Below are positions 1 through 9,348 of a stretch of DNA of 64,000 bases, piece after piece. The notes under the pieces are model-generated. The model did not search any database. It saw nothing but the letters and a program-made list of their open reading frames with translations, and was not told the origin of the DNA. Each line of letters starts with the position of its first letter. The first letter of the stretch is position 1. This DNA comes from Polynucleobacter necessarius (GTDB lineage Bacteria > Pseudomonadota > Gammaproteobacteria > Burkholderiales > Burkholderiaceae). The position numbers and the translations under genes are program-made. The stretch lies in the NCBI RefSeq assembly GCF_900095175.1, contig NZ_LT606946.1, forward strand, positions 1,395,417-1,459,416, written 5' to 3'.

Positions 1-674
1 CTGACCATCTTTATCTAAACCCACACCTTTGATATTTTTTACCTGATCTGGTGTGATTCCGTAGGACTTAATAAATGCACTATTAACGTACATATCATGG
101 CCGGAGATATCCCACACAATAATCGGCCTTGTTGTTGATGCTTGGTCTAAAAGCTGGCGATCAGGCTGCTTTCCCATTGACACCGCGTCATACCCCCAGG
201 TCAGCAGAGTCTCATTGGGGTCCTTGATAGGATCCGAATACTTCTTTAACTGCGCCATTGCAGCCGGCAGGGTTGGCACACCAGGAAACGGTGCACCCCA
301 TGGATTGGGCATTGGAGATGATGTTAGTAGTGGCTTATTAAATAGAATGCCCGCTAGCAAAGGATGAGCATGTGGCTCAATAAATCCTGGATACATTACT
401 TTGTTTGCGAATTGGCGGTCAATTTTTGTTGGGTATTTATCTGTCCAAGGCTTCATATCTTCCAATGAGCCCACCGACAGAATACGGCCATCAGCTATAG
501 CAACTGCAGTGGCATTTGGAATCGCAGGATCCATCGTCACAATTTTCTTAGCCACAAAGACAGTTACTTCAGAAACCTTGGGGGTTGATGGCGGATCAAT
601 CAGTTGAACAGCAGAAGCCATTCCTGAAACAAGCCCCAGTGCACATAAATAAATAATTTTGATTTTAGATTCAT
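1..674 (-). pseudogene. amidohydrolase (YtcJ-like), partial, frameshifted signal peptide
   Basis: N-terminal part of a metal-dependent amidohydrolase that runs off the left edge. Reading leftwards the protein has an exported-type N-terminus ending in a SGMASA cleavage-like site, then the usual start of the family (a KKIVTMDP strand, AVAIADGRILSVG) and the first metal ligand pair in YPGFIEPHAHP. The expected start is the ATG at 672-674, with GGAG five bases upstream, but that frame stops after 24 codons. Adding one A to the A4 run at 663-666 joins the ATG to the long open frame and restores a normal signal peptide (MNLKIKIIYLCALG). Without it the only in-frame ATG is after the hydrophobic segment. 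It is therefore either a start-proximal pseudogene or an indel error. It is a paralogue of the two amidohydrolases to its right; the substrate is unknown. Confidence 0.75.
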
Positions 675-734
675 AAGAACTCCATCAGCCTCTTCATCTC
701 AGATGAAATAAATTCTCATTAATTTGAGCAAAAA

Positions 735-760
735 GAAACACCCGCATCAGCGAGTGTTTC
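735..760 (-). terminator. rho-independent terminator after the second amidohydrolase gene
   Basis: An 11-base inverted repeat (GAAACACTCGC against GCGGGTGTTTC on the minus strand, one G-U pair) with a four-base loop, followed by a T run. It lies between two minus-strand amidohydrolase genes. A-rich and T-rich flanks on both sides mean it could work in either direction. Confidence 0.8.
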
Positions 761-785
761 TTTTACAAACTGTATTGATTAGGAC

Positions 786-2491
786 TTACTTAAGACTCAC
801 CCGCTTACCATCAACCCAAGTTGCCTTGACTTTGATATTACGAATTTCTGCAGGTGGTGTCTTACGTGGATTCTTCTCCAATATCACCAAGTCAGCCCGC
901 TTGCCGACTTCTAGGCTACCAACAAGATTGTCAGCAAAGATTTGATATGCGGCATCGATCGTAATCGCACGAATCGCATCATCAACCGAAACGGCTTGGG
1001 TTGATCCAAGCACTTTCTGCGGAGGCAGTTGCCATAAGCGTGTTACTTCTTCGCTCACATAGTTCAAGGGGCCAACATTAGAAACTGGCGAGTCACTATG
1101 CAGCGTAAATTTACCGCCCGCACGCTTAAAGTCTCCTGCCGGATCGATACGCTCAGCGCGCTCAGACCCAATAATATGGTTATTAAACGCTGCGCCCCAG
1201 TAATCAACGTGGCCGATAGTAAAGCTTGGTATCACACCCAATTTGACTGCTTTTGTAACGTGATCTGGATGATTGACCGTGAAATGCTCAATACGCAAAC
1301 GACGCTCTTGCGGCTTAGGATTACCCGCCAATAATTTAGCGTAGCTATTCAGAGCCTGATCAATTGCCTTTCACCATTGGAGTGAGAAGAAATTTGCCAG
1401 CCTTGATCAAAGTATGACTTCATAGATGCATAAATATCAGCATCCTTATAGTTGAGTGAGCCACTCCATTTACTATCTTTGGGATAGCTATACGGCTGAT
1501 TGAGTGCCGCAGTTAAACCCTGAGTAGAGCCGTCGGTAATATATTTAATACCGATGAAGCGTAACTTATCGTCCCCCTCATTCGGCTTAATAGCCTTATA
1601 CCCAGGCGGCAAAGTCTCGCTGAATAAGTATCCACGAACTCGAATCGGTGATGCATTCTTTGCAAAAATAGCTTTATAAATAGCTACTTCTTTATCAACA
1701 CCAAAATTACCACCAACACTCATATCGGAGACTGTTGTTACTCCAGTGGATGCCATTTTCTTCATGGTGCCTTCAATAGCAGCAAACAATTGCTCTTCTG
1801 TTGGGTTTGGCATTTTGGTCATAAATGGCAAATAAGTTGGTGGCTCCACTAACTTGCCAGTGAGCTGACCCTTTACATCTTTCACATAAATACCGCCGCC
1901 AGCAGGATTTGGAGTTTTGCTTGTAATACCGGCAAGCTCTAAAGCCTTGTGATTAACGTAGCCGATATGTCCAGATTGATTGACGATAAAAATGGGGACG
2001 GTCGTTGATACTTTGTCCAAATCATCGGCAGTGAGTTCTGCCATAAATGGCGTTGTACGTGATGGATCAACACCAAAACCAAATAATCAACCACCAGTAG
2101 GCACATCCTTTAGTCCTACTTTCATTTTTTGAATTAAAGTTTCTTTAGTGTCATAAGGCAAAGTGAAGTTACTTAAATTCAATCCTAAGCCCTCAAAGAC
2201 TGCAGTCACCATGATGTGCACGTGAGGCTCTACAAAGCCCGGCATCAGTGTTTGGCCTTGCAGATCAATGACCTTAGTATTGCCAGCCTGCCACTCTTTG
2301 GTAACTGCATCTTTAGCCCCAACAGCAACAATCTTGCCATTTTGGACAGCTAATGCTTGAACTTCTTCGTTCTTCGCATTAACGGTAACGATAGGGCCGC
2401 CATAAAAAATAGTGTCGGCATTGCCTTTAGCAAAGGCAAGGGCACAATGAGCCATCAATAATGTGACTAGTAATTTTGGTGCAAATTTCAT
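786..2491 (-). pseudogene. secreted YtcJ-type amidohydrolase, broken by a stop and a frameshift
   Basis: A signal peptide (MKFAPKLLVTLLMAHCALAFA) is followed by an amidohydrolase-3 (YtcJ) chain: N-terminal beta strands with AVQNGKIVAVGAKDAV, the metal motif MPGFVEPHVH, a second histidine motif SHSNGE, IEHFT, and a C-terminal strand ending DLVILEKNPR...KATWVDGKRV. The reading frame is broken twice. An in-frame TGA at 2087-2089 sits where Trp is likely (TGG to TGA). A lost A in the run at 1369-1371 shifts the frame between NGE and AIDQALNSY. All metal-binding motifs survive in the pieces, so the damage looks recent. AAGGA lies seven bases before the ATG. The original enzyme was presumably a periplasmic amidase or carbamate-type hydrolase of unknown substrate. 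Confidence 0.85.
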
Positions 2492-2532
2492 ACTTATTTC
2501 CTTGATGTAAATAGCGATTATTTGAGACTTAC

Positions 2533-3324
2533 TTAAAATTTGAATGTCACTGCTACTTGTGGGCCCTGCATAGTGGTCTTTTGCAATACGCCACCATCCT
2601 TCATATCGTAGTAGAGTGCGCGATAAGTTAGCGAAGCATCAACCAAGCTACCAAATGATTATCCTACGCCGGCCATTACCTGCCATGTTAGGTTAGTAGT
2701 GCCTCCACCGCTACCAATATCAGCATACGCAGGGATATACCAACTAGAGTCTGCAATACGGTAGCGCCCCTTAGCGCCAATAATCGGATCTATCGTAGAA
2801 GTCGTTTTAGAAATAGACTCCTTTTCAGTTGTACCAACGAGGTTACCAAAAAGCGTAGCGGTAACATTAATTGATCGTACGCCAAGTAAACCATCAACGT
2901 AGGCATCTTTCGTATTAGCTAGCGTATAAGTAGCAGCACCAGTTAAAACAGTCTGCTGCAAAGTAATTCTGTCTGCAACAGTAGCAGCTCCACCCGACAC
3001 TGGAATTGAACCTGAGTTTTGTAAGGTAGCTGAAATGAGGTCGCCCATAATCCCCCAATTACCTTTATGCGCCTCCGCTGCGATCATGCCGCCAGACTTC
3101 AGGTTGCTAAGAACATCGCTAGAAGTAAAACCCGCAGATTTAGCAATGCCGTTATCAAAATTCATAGTGCCTTTGATACCGGTAAGCCAAAGATAAGGGG
3201 TTACTTCAAAGCGCCACTCATTTGAGGCCCTGGGAATTGGAGAGACTTCTTGGGCAAGAGCAAAACTTGAGGAAGCCAGTAGTGCGAAGATCCCAAAGAA
3301 AGCATTAAAGATGGGATTTTTCAT
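2533..3324 (-). pseudogene. outer-membrane beta-barrel protein truncated by TAA
   Basis: A signal peptide (MKNPIFNAFFGIFALLASSSFALAQ) precedes a chain rich in alternating strands (FEVTPYLWLTGIKGTM, GNWGIMGDLISATL, TYRALYYDMKDG), as in small outer-membrane barrels of unknown function. A TAA at 2659-2661 interrupts the frame at GVG-stop-SFGSLVDASL, where Tyr (TAT or TAC) is the likely ancestor. The frame then continues 41 codons to a terminal VTFKF. That terminal Phe is the usual Bam recognition signature and would be lost in the truncated product. I chose the ATG at 3324 because the in-frame upstream codon at 3348 is TTG and would lengthen the signal peptide unnaturally. Confidence 0.75.
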
Positions 3325-3503
3325 AAGGGGTGAATAATTCAGAGTCAATTAGGAAGGTGATAAAAATAACAATCATTATTTTAAAGGGCTTTACCTATTT
3401 AAAGGCTTATTGGAAACCCCAATAATGGTGGTGACTCTGCAATTAAACCTAGCCTCCGCTAAACTCATTTGAAACAACCATACACAGCCTAAAAGGATGA
3501 AAA

Positions 3504-4139
3504 ATGAGCTTAATTGATAAATTACAGTGGCGCTACGCGACCAAAAAGATGGATGCCAATAAGCTGGTTCCAGAAAGTAAGGTCGAGCAAATTCTCGAGG
3601 CTATTCGTCTGACTGCAAGCTCAAGCGGACTGCAGCCCTACGAAGTGATTGTTATTACCAATAAAGATATTCGCCAGAAGATTAGAGCAGTTGCTAATGA
3701 TTAGTCTCAAGCAACCGATTGCTCCCATTTACTCGTTTTTGCTGCATGGAATAACTACACCGCAGACCGTATCAATGCTGCCTTTGATATGACTGAATCC
3801 ATTCGTAACTTTACTAGCGAATCTGGCACCGCATATCGCCAAATGCCCCTTAAAGCATATCCAGCTAGAGACGCTGAAACAAACTTCACCCACGCTGCTA
3901 AGCAGGCCTATATTGGTTTAGGTGCGGCTTTAATTGCTGCAGCCTATGAACAAGTTGACCGCACTCCTATGGAAGGTTTTAATCCAAGCGCAGTTGATGA
4001 CATTCTGGATCTACCTGCCAAGGGCCTACGAAGCGTGATCTTGCTTCCCTTGGGATATCGTAATGCCGATGAGGATTGGCTTGTCAAACTCAAAAAGATA
4101 CGGAGAGTGAAAGAGCAATTCATCTCTTGGATTAAATAA
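3504..4139 (+). pseudogene. nitroreductase-family NAD(P)H oxidoreductase with in-frame TAG
   Basis: The protein would be about 211 residues, the normal size of an NfsB/YdgI-like FMN nitroreductase. Family marks are an N-terminal WRYATKKMD, the FMN-site stretch RLTASSSGLQPYEV, HAAKQAYIGLGAALIAAA and the C-terminal LPLGYRNADEDW. One TAG at 3702-3704 (VAND-stop-SQAT, CAG to TAG by a single C to T change is likely) splits it after 66 codons; the frame is otherwise open. GGATG precedes the start. It is the only plus-strand gene in the first 13 kb and converges on the cupin gene. Known members reduce quinones, nitroaromatics or flavins in the cytosol. Confidence 0.85.
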
Positions 4140-4162
4140 TGCAATATCAGTTTGCATTCAAT

Positions 4163-4813
4163 CTAGATTAAATGCCCGGTCTTAACAAAGATCGTGCAAC
4201 CTTCTTTACTAAAAGGTTGATGCAAGCTCATATGAGGACTGCGAATCCATGAACCAGCTGGATAGCGTCCATGCTCATCCTCAAATACGCCATCGACTAC
4301 GAAAATCTCTTCGCCACCATAATGCTTATGTGGGTTGAAGTAAGTTTGAGGCGCCCACCTAACTAATGTAAAGCCCACACCCTGCCTCATCAGAGGCATT
4401 ACGGTTAAACCAGGCACCATCCCCTGAAACCATGGCGCAGAGTGGGTATCGACAATCTCGCGCTCAATCTGCTCAGACCCCAAGTGTCGTAACTTTACAA
4501 AAAGAGTGCAGCCATTCTCGCTAAAAGGCGCATGAGATGAGCCAGGAGGATTCATGATGTAGGTCCCGGCTGGATAGTTGCCAGTCTCATCACTAAATAC
4601 CCCATCCAACACCAAGATCTCCTCTCCAAATTCATGGGTATGGACTGGAAACTTCGCTCCGGGTTCGTATCTAACGATCAAAGTAGCTCTCGCCACCTCA
4701 TCGCCCTGTCGATCAAGCATGCGCCTCTCAACACCCTTTATGGGGCTTGAGGCCCATGGCAAATCATGATGATTCAGTACTACACGCTTACTGTAGTCAG
4801 AATGAATATCCAT
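4163..4813 (-). CDS. double-cupin protein (ChrR-like cupin)
   Basis: 216 residues made of two similar cupin_7 (ChrR-type) domains. The first has FPVHTHEFGEEILVLDGVF followed by YPAGTYIMNPPGSSHAPF; the second has NPHKHYGGEEIFVVDGVF and RYPAGSWIRSPHMSLHQPF. Both keep the His-x-His...Glu and later His pattern that binds a divalent metal in cupins. No signal peptide, so it is likely cytosolic. ChrR cupins sense singlet oxygen or bind zinc in anti-sigma factors, but the helical sigma-binding part is absent here, so this is a stand-alone bicupin of unknown substrate (possibly an oxygenase or acetylacetone-cleaving-type enzyme). Intact, although its neighbours are decaying. Confidence 0.8.
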   Translation of the reverse strand: MDIHSDYSKRVVLNHHDLPWASSPIKGVERRMLDRQGDEVARATLIVRYEPGAKFPVHTHEFGEEILVLDGVFSDETGNYPAGTYIMNPPGSSHAPFSENGCTLFVKLRHLGSEQIEREIVDTHSAPWFQGMVPGLTVMPLMRQGVGFTLVRWAPQTYFNPHKHYGGEEIFVVDGVFEDEHGRYPAGSWIRSPHMSLHQPFSKEGCTIFVKTGHLI

Positions 4814-4884
4814 AAAAATCTTTTTAGTAATTAATGATTGGATATAAGAATAACAATGGAACAGAATTGCTGCTCAAAAGAGAA

Positions 4885-4906
4885 AAAACCACCCGAAGGT
4901 GGTTTT
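4885..4906 (-). terminator. rho-independent terminator of the lipase gene
   Basis: AAAACCACC, a CGAA loop on the plus strand, then GGTGGTTTT, about 24 bases past the lipase stop on the minus strand. The CCACC/GGTGG stem recurs in two other terminators of this block. Confidence 0.85.
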
Positions 4907-4929
4907 CTTGCTTATGAGAATTACTAGAC

Positions 4930-6234
4930 CTACTTTTGAGGGCAACTATTCGCCAATGGTTTTCCAGCCATGCGGTCTTTGACCCACTCCAGATACATGG
5001 GCGCTGAGACGCCAGGCGTTGAAAAGTGCGTTTGCTCTCCTGGAAGCTGAACTCTGCCGATATTTGCCCCCATGGCGCACATCTGCTTTTGATAAAGCTC
5101 ATGCATGATTGGAGGAACCGCGGTATCTTTAGTGCCCCAGTAAATCACAACTGGTGCTATTGGTTTTACCGGTTTCACACTGCCAGCAATAAACGCCTTA
5201 ACCCACGCTAAAGAGTTGCTTGGCTCAGACTTCAATAGTGATTTGTATTGATCCCCATAAGCATAGCTAAAAGTATCTGCCAGTACATGCATGCATTTAT
5301 TGCTGGATAGCTTATCAACAACCTTTACACCCTCATCAGTCAATACATCGCTTAGTTTTAGATGAGGATATGCAGCTTGAGCGCCCCAAAGCCCCATTAC
5401 ATAATGGGCAAATAAGAATACATTCGGAACATTGGCTTGCGTAAACTCCTTCATGAGCTTCTTTGCCCCAGCTTCATCACTTGGAACTACTGGCAGCATG
5501 GCTGCAACATCATCTGGCGCCAAGGCAACATAACCAAGATACTGAAGATTATCCGCAGCAGTCCCTTTAAGGGCCTGATAGTCCAGTAAGCTTGCAGCAG
5601 CAATAGTAGCTCCACCACCCTGTGACCAACCATATACAACGGTCTTTTTACCGGCTGCCACTTCTTTCATGGAGCTAGCTGCCCTTGCGGCATTGATAAC
5701 GTCTCTACCATTTGTGCCAGCAACCGCATATTGATGCTTGCCGCCACCACCTAAGCCTTGGTAGTCAGTGGCAACAATCACATAGCCTTCTTTAATAAAT
5801 TGCTCCACATTAGGAATGCCGTAATCCGTCCAAGAGTTGCCATCCATTAAAAAATATTCATTCAAAGGGGCTGTTGGATCAATCACTTGAGATGGTCCAC
5901 AATTTTGAGCAGAGCCTGTTGTCCCATGAGCCCAGGACATAATGGGTCTACCTTCTTCTGGGGCAGCCCCATTAGGCGCAATGATGGCCCCGGTAGCAAT
6001 CGTCTTACGCTCGCCAACATCAGATGAGATGTAAGCGATTCTCCAAGCTTGTGCGCCTTTAACAGAAGTTTCTATCTTTTCCCGCTTGACTACTTGCCCC
6101 AACTTACCCTCAGGAGCCATTTTCATTACAGAAGAATAAAAAGGCGGCATTGGTGGATCAGCATAAACAGCAGCGGAGAAAATGCCGAGAGCTGCGCTAA
6201 TCGCAATAAGTGAAAGACGTGTAATTTTTTTCAT
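4930..6234 (-). CDS. secreted lipase-family alpha/beta hydrolase
   Basis: 434 residues with a clear signal peptide (MKKITRLSLIAISAALGIFS, cleavage near AVYA-DP), so it is periplasmic or secreted. It belongs to the secretory lipase (LIP) type of alpha/beta hydrolase: a long cap-bearing chain with MSWAHGTTGSA near residue 100, EGYVIVATDYQGLG before the nucleophile, the elbow GWSQGG with Ser near 204, a C-terminal acid in YWGTKDTAVPP and His in QTHFS. It probably hydrolyses esters or acylglycerols; the substrate cannot be read. I chose the ATG at 6234 because the in-frame upstream codon at 6279 is TTG and would put 15 residues before the signal peptide. Intact, single gene with its own terminator. 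Confidence 0.82.
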   Translation of the reverse strand: MKKITRLSLIAISAALGIFSAAVYADPPMPPFYSSVMKMAPEGKLGQVVKREKIETSVKGAQAWRIAYISSDVGERKTIATGAIIAPNGAAPEEGRPIMSWAHGTTGSAQNCGPSQVIDPTAPLNEYFLMDGNSWTDYGIPNVEQFIKEGYVIVATDYQGLGGGGKHQYAVAGTNGRDVINAARAASSMKEVAAGKKTVVYGWSQGGGATIAAASLLDYQALKGTAADNLQYLGYVALAPDDVAAMLPVVPSDEAGAKKLMKEFTQANVPNVFLFAHYVMGLWGAQAAYPHLKLSDVLTDEGVKVVDKLSSNKCMHVLADTFSYAYGDQYKSLLKSEPSNSLAWVKAFIAGSVKPVKPIAPVVIYWGTKDTAVPPIMHELYQKQMCAMGANIGRVQLPGEQTHFSTPGVSAPMYLEWVKDRMAGKPLANSCPQK

Positions 6235-6293
6235 GATCCAGGGAAATAAAAAAGGTATAAGTTCAATACTAAACGACAACTTTACATACTAAA

Positions 6294-7962
6294 TTAGGGA
6301 CGAATATACAGATCTTTACCATTTTTAATCGTCTTCACAATCTGAATATCTTTAATCTCCATTGGATCAATCTTCAAAGGATTGCGATCAAGCAGCACCA
6401 TATCAGCAAGCTTTCCAGCGGTGATACTGCCCTTTGATCCCTCTTCCTTGTATTGATAGGCGGGGCACAGAGATAAGCGCACGAAGAGCAAGATACGGGT
6501 CGATACGCTGATCGGGGCCCAAAACTCCCCCTCCATAGATATTACGGTTTACAGCGGTCCCAATCGTAAACCAGGCGCTTGGGCCAGATGAGGGGGTGTC
6601 ATTATGAATACCAAATTGCATCCCTTTTGTATGAGCCAAATTGAGCGGCACCATATTGCTAGCCCTCTCTTCTCCAAGAATTTTTCTATACACATCACCA
6701 TACATCCAAATGTGATTAGGCATAAATTGAGGAAGGATCTTATTAGTCTTGTATTGATCTAACTGATCATCGCGAATAAAGAATGAATGGGCAATTAATG
6801 TTCTGCGATCTTCAGTAATGCCTGTTTCTTGAATTGCTTTAGTAATCCCAGCATCGCCGTTGGAATAGCCGTAATACTGAATATTCTTTTCGTAGGCTAG
6901 CTTTGCATAACGATTAACTAAATCCTGAGTGGCGACAGCCATACCACGCCAATCTTTTGGGAAGCCCGTAGTGTCTGCATAGGGTTTCGTGAAATACGCT
7001 AAACGTAGCTGTGGTGCGCCATCAGTAGAAACCAAAATTCCAGCAACCTTAAAACCACCATCGCCTCTTGTATAAATACCAAATGGATAGTTTTGGTTTG
7101 TTTCTAGTAATTTATCAACCACATCATAAGTTGGCAGTGCAATCAGATCCAGGCTAATCACATTGCGATCAACTGCTTGACGCATATTGCGAATATCCTC
7201 AAGTGTAGTTTCATAACTCTGTGCAGTCGTAAATCCATTAGAGGCATAAATCTTTTCGGCTTTGCGATAAGTTTCCATCATTAAGTCTTGGGAAGACTTA
7301 CCGAATACCTTAGCGGTTGCACTGATATTGGGACTGCCAATCAATTCACCGGTAAGTTTTCCTGTTTTTGGATCGACAGGAATTATCCCTTGCACAACTT
7401 TGGTGGACTTAGTAATTCCTAATTTTTTCAAGCCTGCTGAATTCACAATCCCCGTCAAGGTAGAAATGTTATTAACAAATACCGGTTGATTGGGAAATGC
7501 TTCATCCAATTGTGCAATTGTCAAAGGCCCATCAGTTAGGAAAGCATCTGCATACTCGGCCCCAATGATCCAACCATTAAATGGGCGAGTCTCAGCTTTC
7601 AATCGACCTATTAACTCTTGGGTTGTATGAGGAGGCTTCTTTGAAAAATAACCCAGATTAACGCCCAAAGTATTTTGAGCAATTAAAGTAAAGTGGCCCC
7701 AAGCATCAATAAATCCCGGAATTAAGGTTTGGCCTTTTAAATCCTGGATATCTGGATTAGCCCCAGCCTCATTTAAAGCCTCTTGCATATTACCGACATA
7801 AGCGATCTTCTTACCCTTAACCACAACCGCTTCAACATACTGTGGCTTATCACCCTCCATCGTCAGAATGTCACCATTGAAATAGATGCTTGCGCCACTA
7901 GCCAATGCATGGGTAGCCATCAAATACAAGAAAGCAGGTAAACCTATTTTGAGGATTTTCAT
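6294..7962 (-). pseudogene. secreted amidohydrolase-like protein, frameshifted, degenerate metal site
   Basis: About 555 residues if joined, with a signal peptide (MKILKIGLPAFLYLMATHALA) and a YtcJ/amidohydrolase-3 fold (VEAVVVKGKKIAYVG, LIPGFIDAWGH, LIAHSFF, IHNDTPSSGPSAWFT, C-terminal KLADMVLLDRNPL...KNGKDLYI). One extra base near 6471-6475 shifts the frame about 60 codons before the end; with it removed the junction reads ALRALTLCPAYQYKEEG. The first His of the usual HxH ligand pair is Trp88 (AWGH), and the usual HxxGD motif begins with Tyr366 (YSNGD), while His392 remains. The metal site therefore looked altered before the frameshift, suggesting a different chemistry or long-standing loss of function. 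Confidence 0.8.
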
Positions 7963-7970
7963 GATTGAAT

Positions 7971-7982
7971 CACTAATTAGTG
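7971..7982. promoter_or_regulatory. 12-bp perfect palindrome upstream of amidohydrolase gene
   Basis: CACTAATTAGTG lies eight bases before the ATG at 7962, where a repressor would block initiation or translation. Possible operator; nothing else supports it. Confidence 0.3.
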
Positions 7983-8078
7983 GATAGGGAGTTCAGTTGG
8001 GCAAGACTGCAAAAAGCAGGGCTAACCAAAAAATGGATGACCCATTATTACAAAAAGCGAGCCTTAGCCCAACAAAAA

Positions 8079-8094
8079 ACCACCCGCAGGTGGT
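8079..8094 (-). terminator. rho-independent terminator of the exported Ntn amidase gene
   Basis: ACCACC-CGCA-GGTGGT on the plus strand, with A and T runs on the outside, about 45 bases past the minus-strand stop. The stem matches the other CCACC-type terminators of the block. Confidence 0.8.
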
Positions 8095-8140
8095 CTTTTT
8101 CATACTGAATAAATCAATTACAGAAGATTAGCTCAGGAAA

Positions 8141-9250
8141 TTAATTGACTGGAACCATCAATTTTGGTTGATCCAACTTTGTGTACTTAATTTCTTTTGC
8201 ATTTACATCCATCTTCTTCATATCAAAAGTATAGATATTAGTGTTTGCATACATTTTGACGTTGTAGGTCATGCTCTTGTTGTTTGCAACAACAACCCAC
8301 TCGGTAGTTTCATATCCACCTGCGCCACCACCATAAGGATTGCTAGCTGGCAATGTGACTGACCCTGGAGGAATATCAAAGCTACCTAAAATATGCCAGG
8401 CTGCAGAATCCATTTCGGCAGTTGTAAAGGTCTTCGGAACTGAATCAGCTAAGAAGAGCGCACGAATAAAGCGGCTAGGACTCAAGTAATCCCCTGGAAG
8501 GCCATGCAAGCCATTGCCAGAGCTGGGCGCTGGGAACACGACGCCACCAATAACTCGCGGCGCTTGCTCGACCTTAGAGAGATTCGAGTAGTTATCAATA
8601 TTATTGAGATGATTTTGAAATGGCGGATCATTTGTCATTACGCCTACTGGGTTATCAGCAAGCACCAACTGCCCTTTGATGTACTCAACTACTACACTTT
8701 TTCCGGCAGCATCATGGAAGGTGAAATGCGCAGCAGGCACTTGATTGCCATAGAACCCAAGCTTTGCGCCATTCACTTTGAGGCTGCGTAAGCCAGCCTT
8801 AATCTCATCTACCGTTGAATAATTGGTCAGCACGTAAGTCAGCAACTTACTTGCGTTGATGCTATTCGCTGAGTCTGCTGGAGCAACCACTGGAAAGGAT
8901 GCGGTATTTGGGAAATTCAGAAGTCCAGCACTTAAACCTTTTTCATTCATGCCATCAAATAAGATTGGCTGATTGAGCCCATTCATTCCTGCTGCGGCGT
9001 ACTTGGTAGTCCAACTCATTCCAGAGCCATATTTACCATCAGCTCCAATGCCCTTAAATTGATAGCCTCTGGGAATGGACGTCATCTGCGAGCCCAACTC
9101 CAAACCAAACTCCATAGAGCGACCATAGACGGTGCCGCCATCACTGCCTTTAAGCAAGAAGCTGGTGCAAGCATTACTTGTCAGAGGGGCAAATGCCAAA
9201 GTAGCAGAAACCGAAGCAGCCACTATTTTTTTAATCATTTTTTGTTTCAC
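8141..9250 (-). CDS. exported choloylglycine-hydrolase-family (Ntn) amidase
   Basis: 369 residues of the choloylglycine hydrolase / linear-amide C-N hydrolase family (Ntn-hydrolase fold). The signal peptide ends SNA-CTSF, so signal peptidase cleavage after Ala27 would expose Cys28 as the N-terminal nucleophile, the way periplasmic members such as penicillin V acylases mature. Other family marks are VYGRSMEF after the cysteine, LFDGMNEKGLSAGLL, GVMTNDPPFQNHL and a late GNGLHGLPGDYLSPSRFIRA. It likely cleaves amides such as N-acyl homoserine lactones, bile-salt-like conjugates or N-acyl amines in the periplasm. Own terminator downstream. Intact; a cytosolic relative lies 2 kb further right. Confidence 0.88.
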   Translation of the reverse strand: MKQKMIKKIVAASVSATLAFAPLTSNACTSFLLKGSDGGTVYGRSMEFGLELGSQMTSIPRGYQFKGIGADGKYGSGMSWTTKYAAAGMNGLNQPILFDGMNEKGLSAGLLNFPNTASFPVVAPADSANSINASKLLTYVLTNYSTVDEIKAGLRSLKVNGAKLGFYGNQVPAAHFTFHDAAGKSVVVEYIKGQLVLADNPVGVMTNDPPFQNHLNNIDNYSNLSKVEQAPRVIGGVVFPAPSSGNGLHGLPGDYLSPSRFIRALFLADSVPKTFTTAEMDSAAWHILGSFDIPPGSVTLPASNPYGGGAGGYETTEWVVVANNKSMTYNVKMYANTNIYTFDMKKMDVNAKEIKYTKLDQPKLMVPVN

Positions 9251-9348
9251 TAGAACTCCTTAGAACAGATCAAATTCATATTGAAAGCATAGCATTGATG
9301 AGGCATCGATAGTTGTCAGCCACCAAGGAAACTTCAACCCATCAGAAT

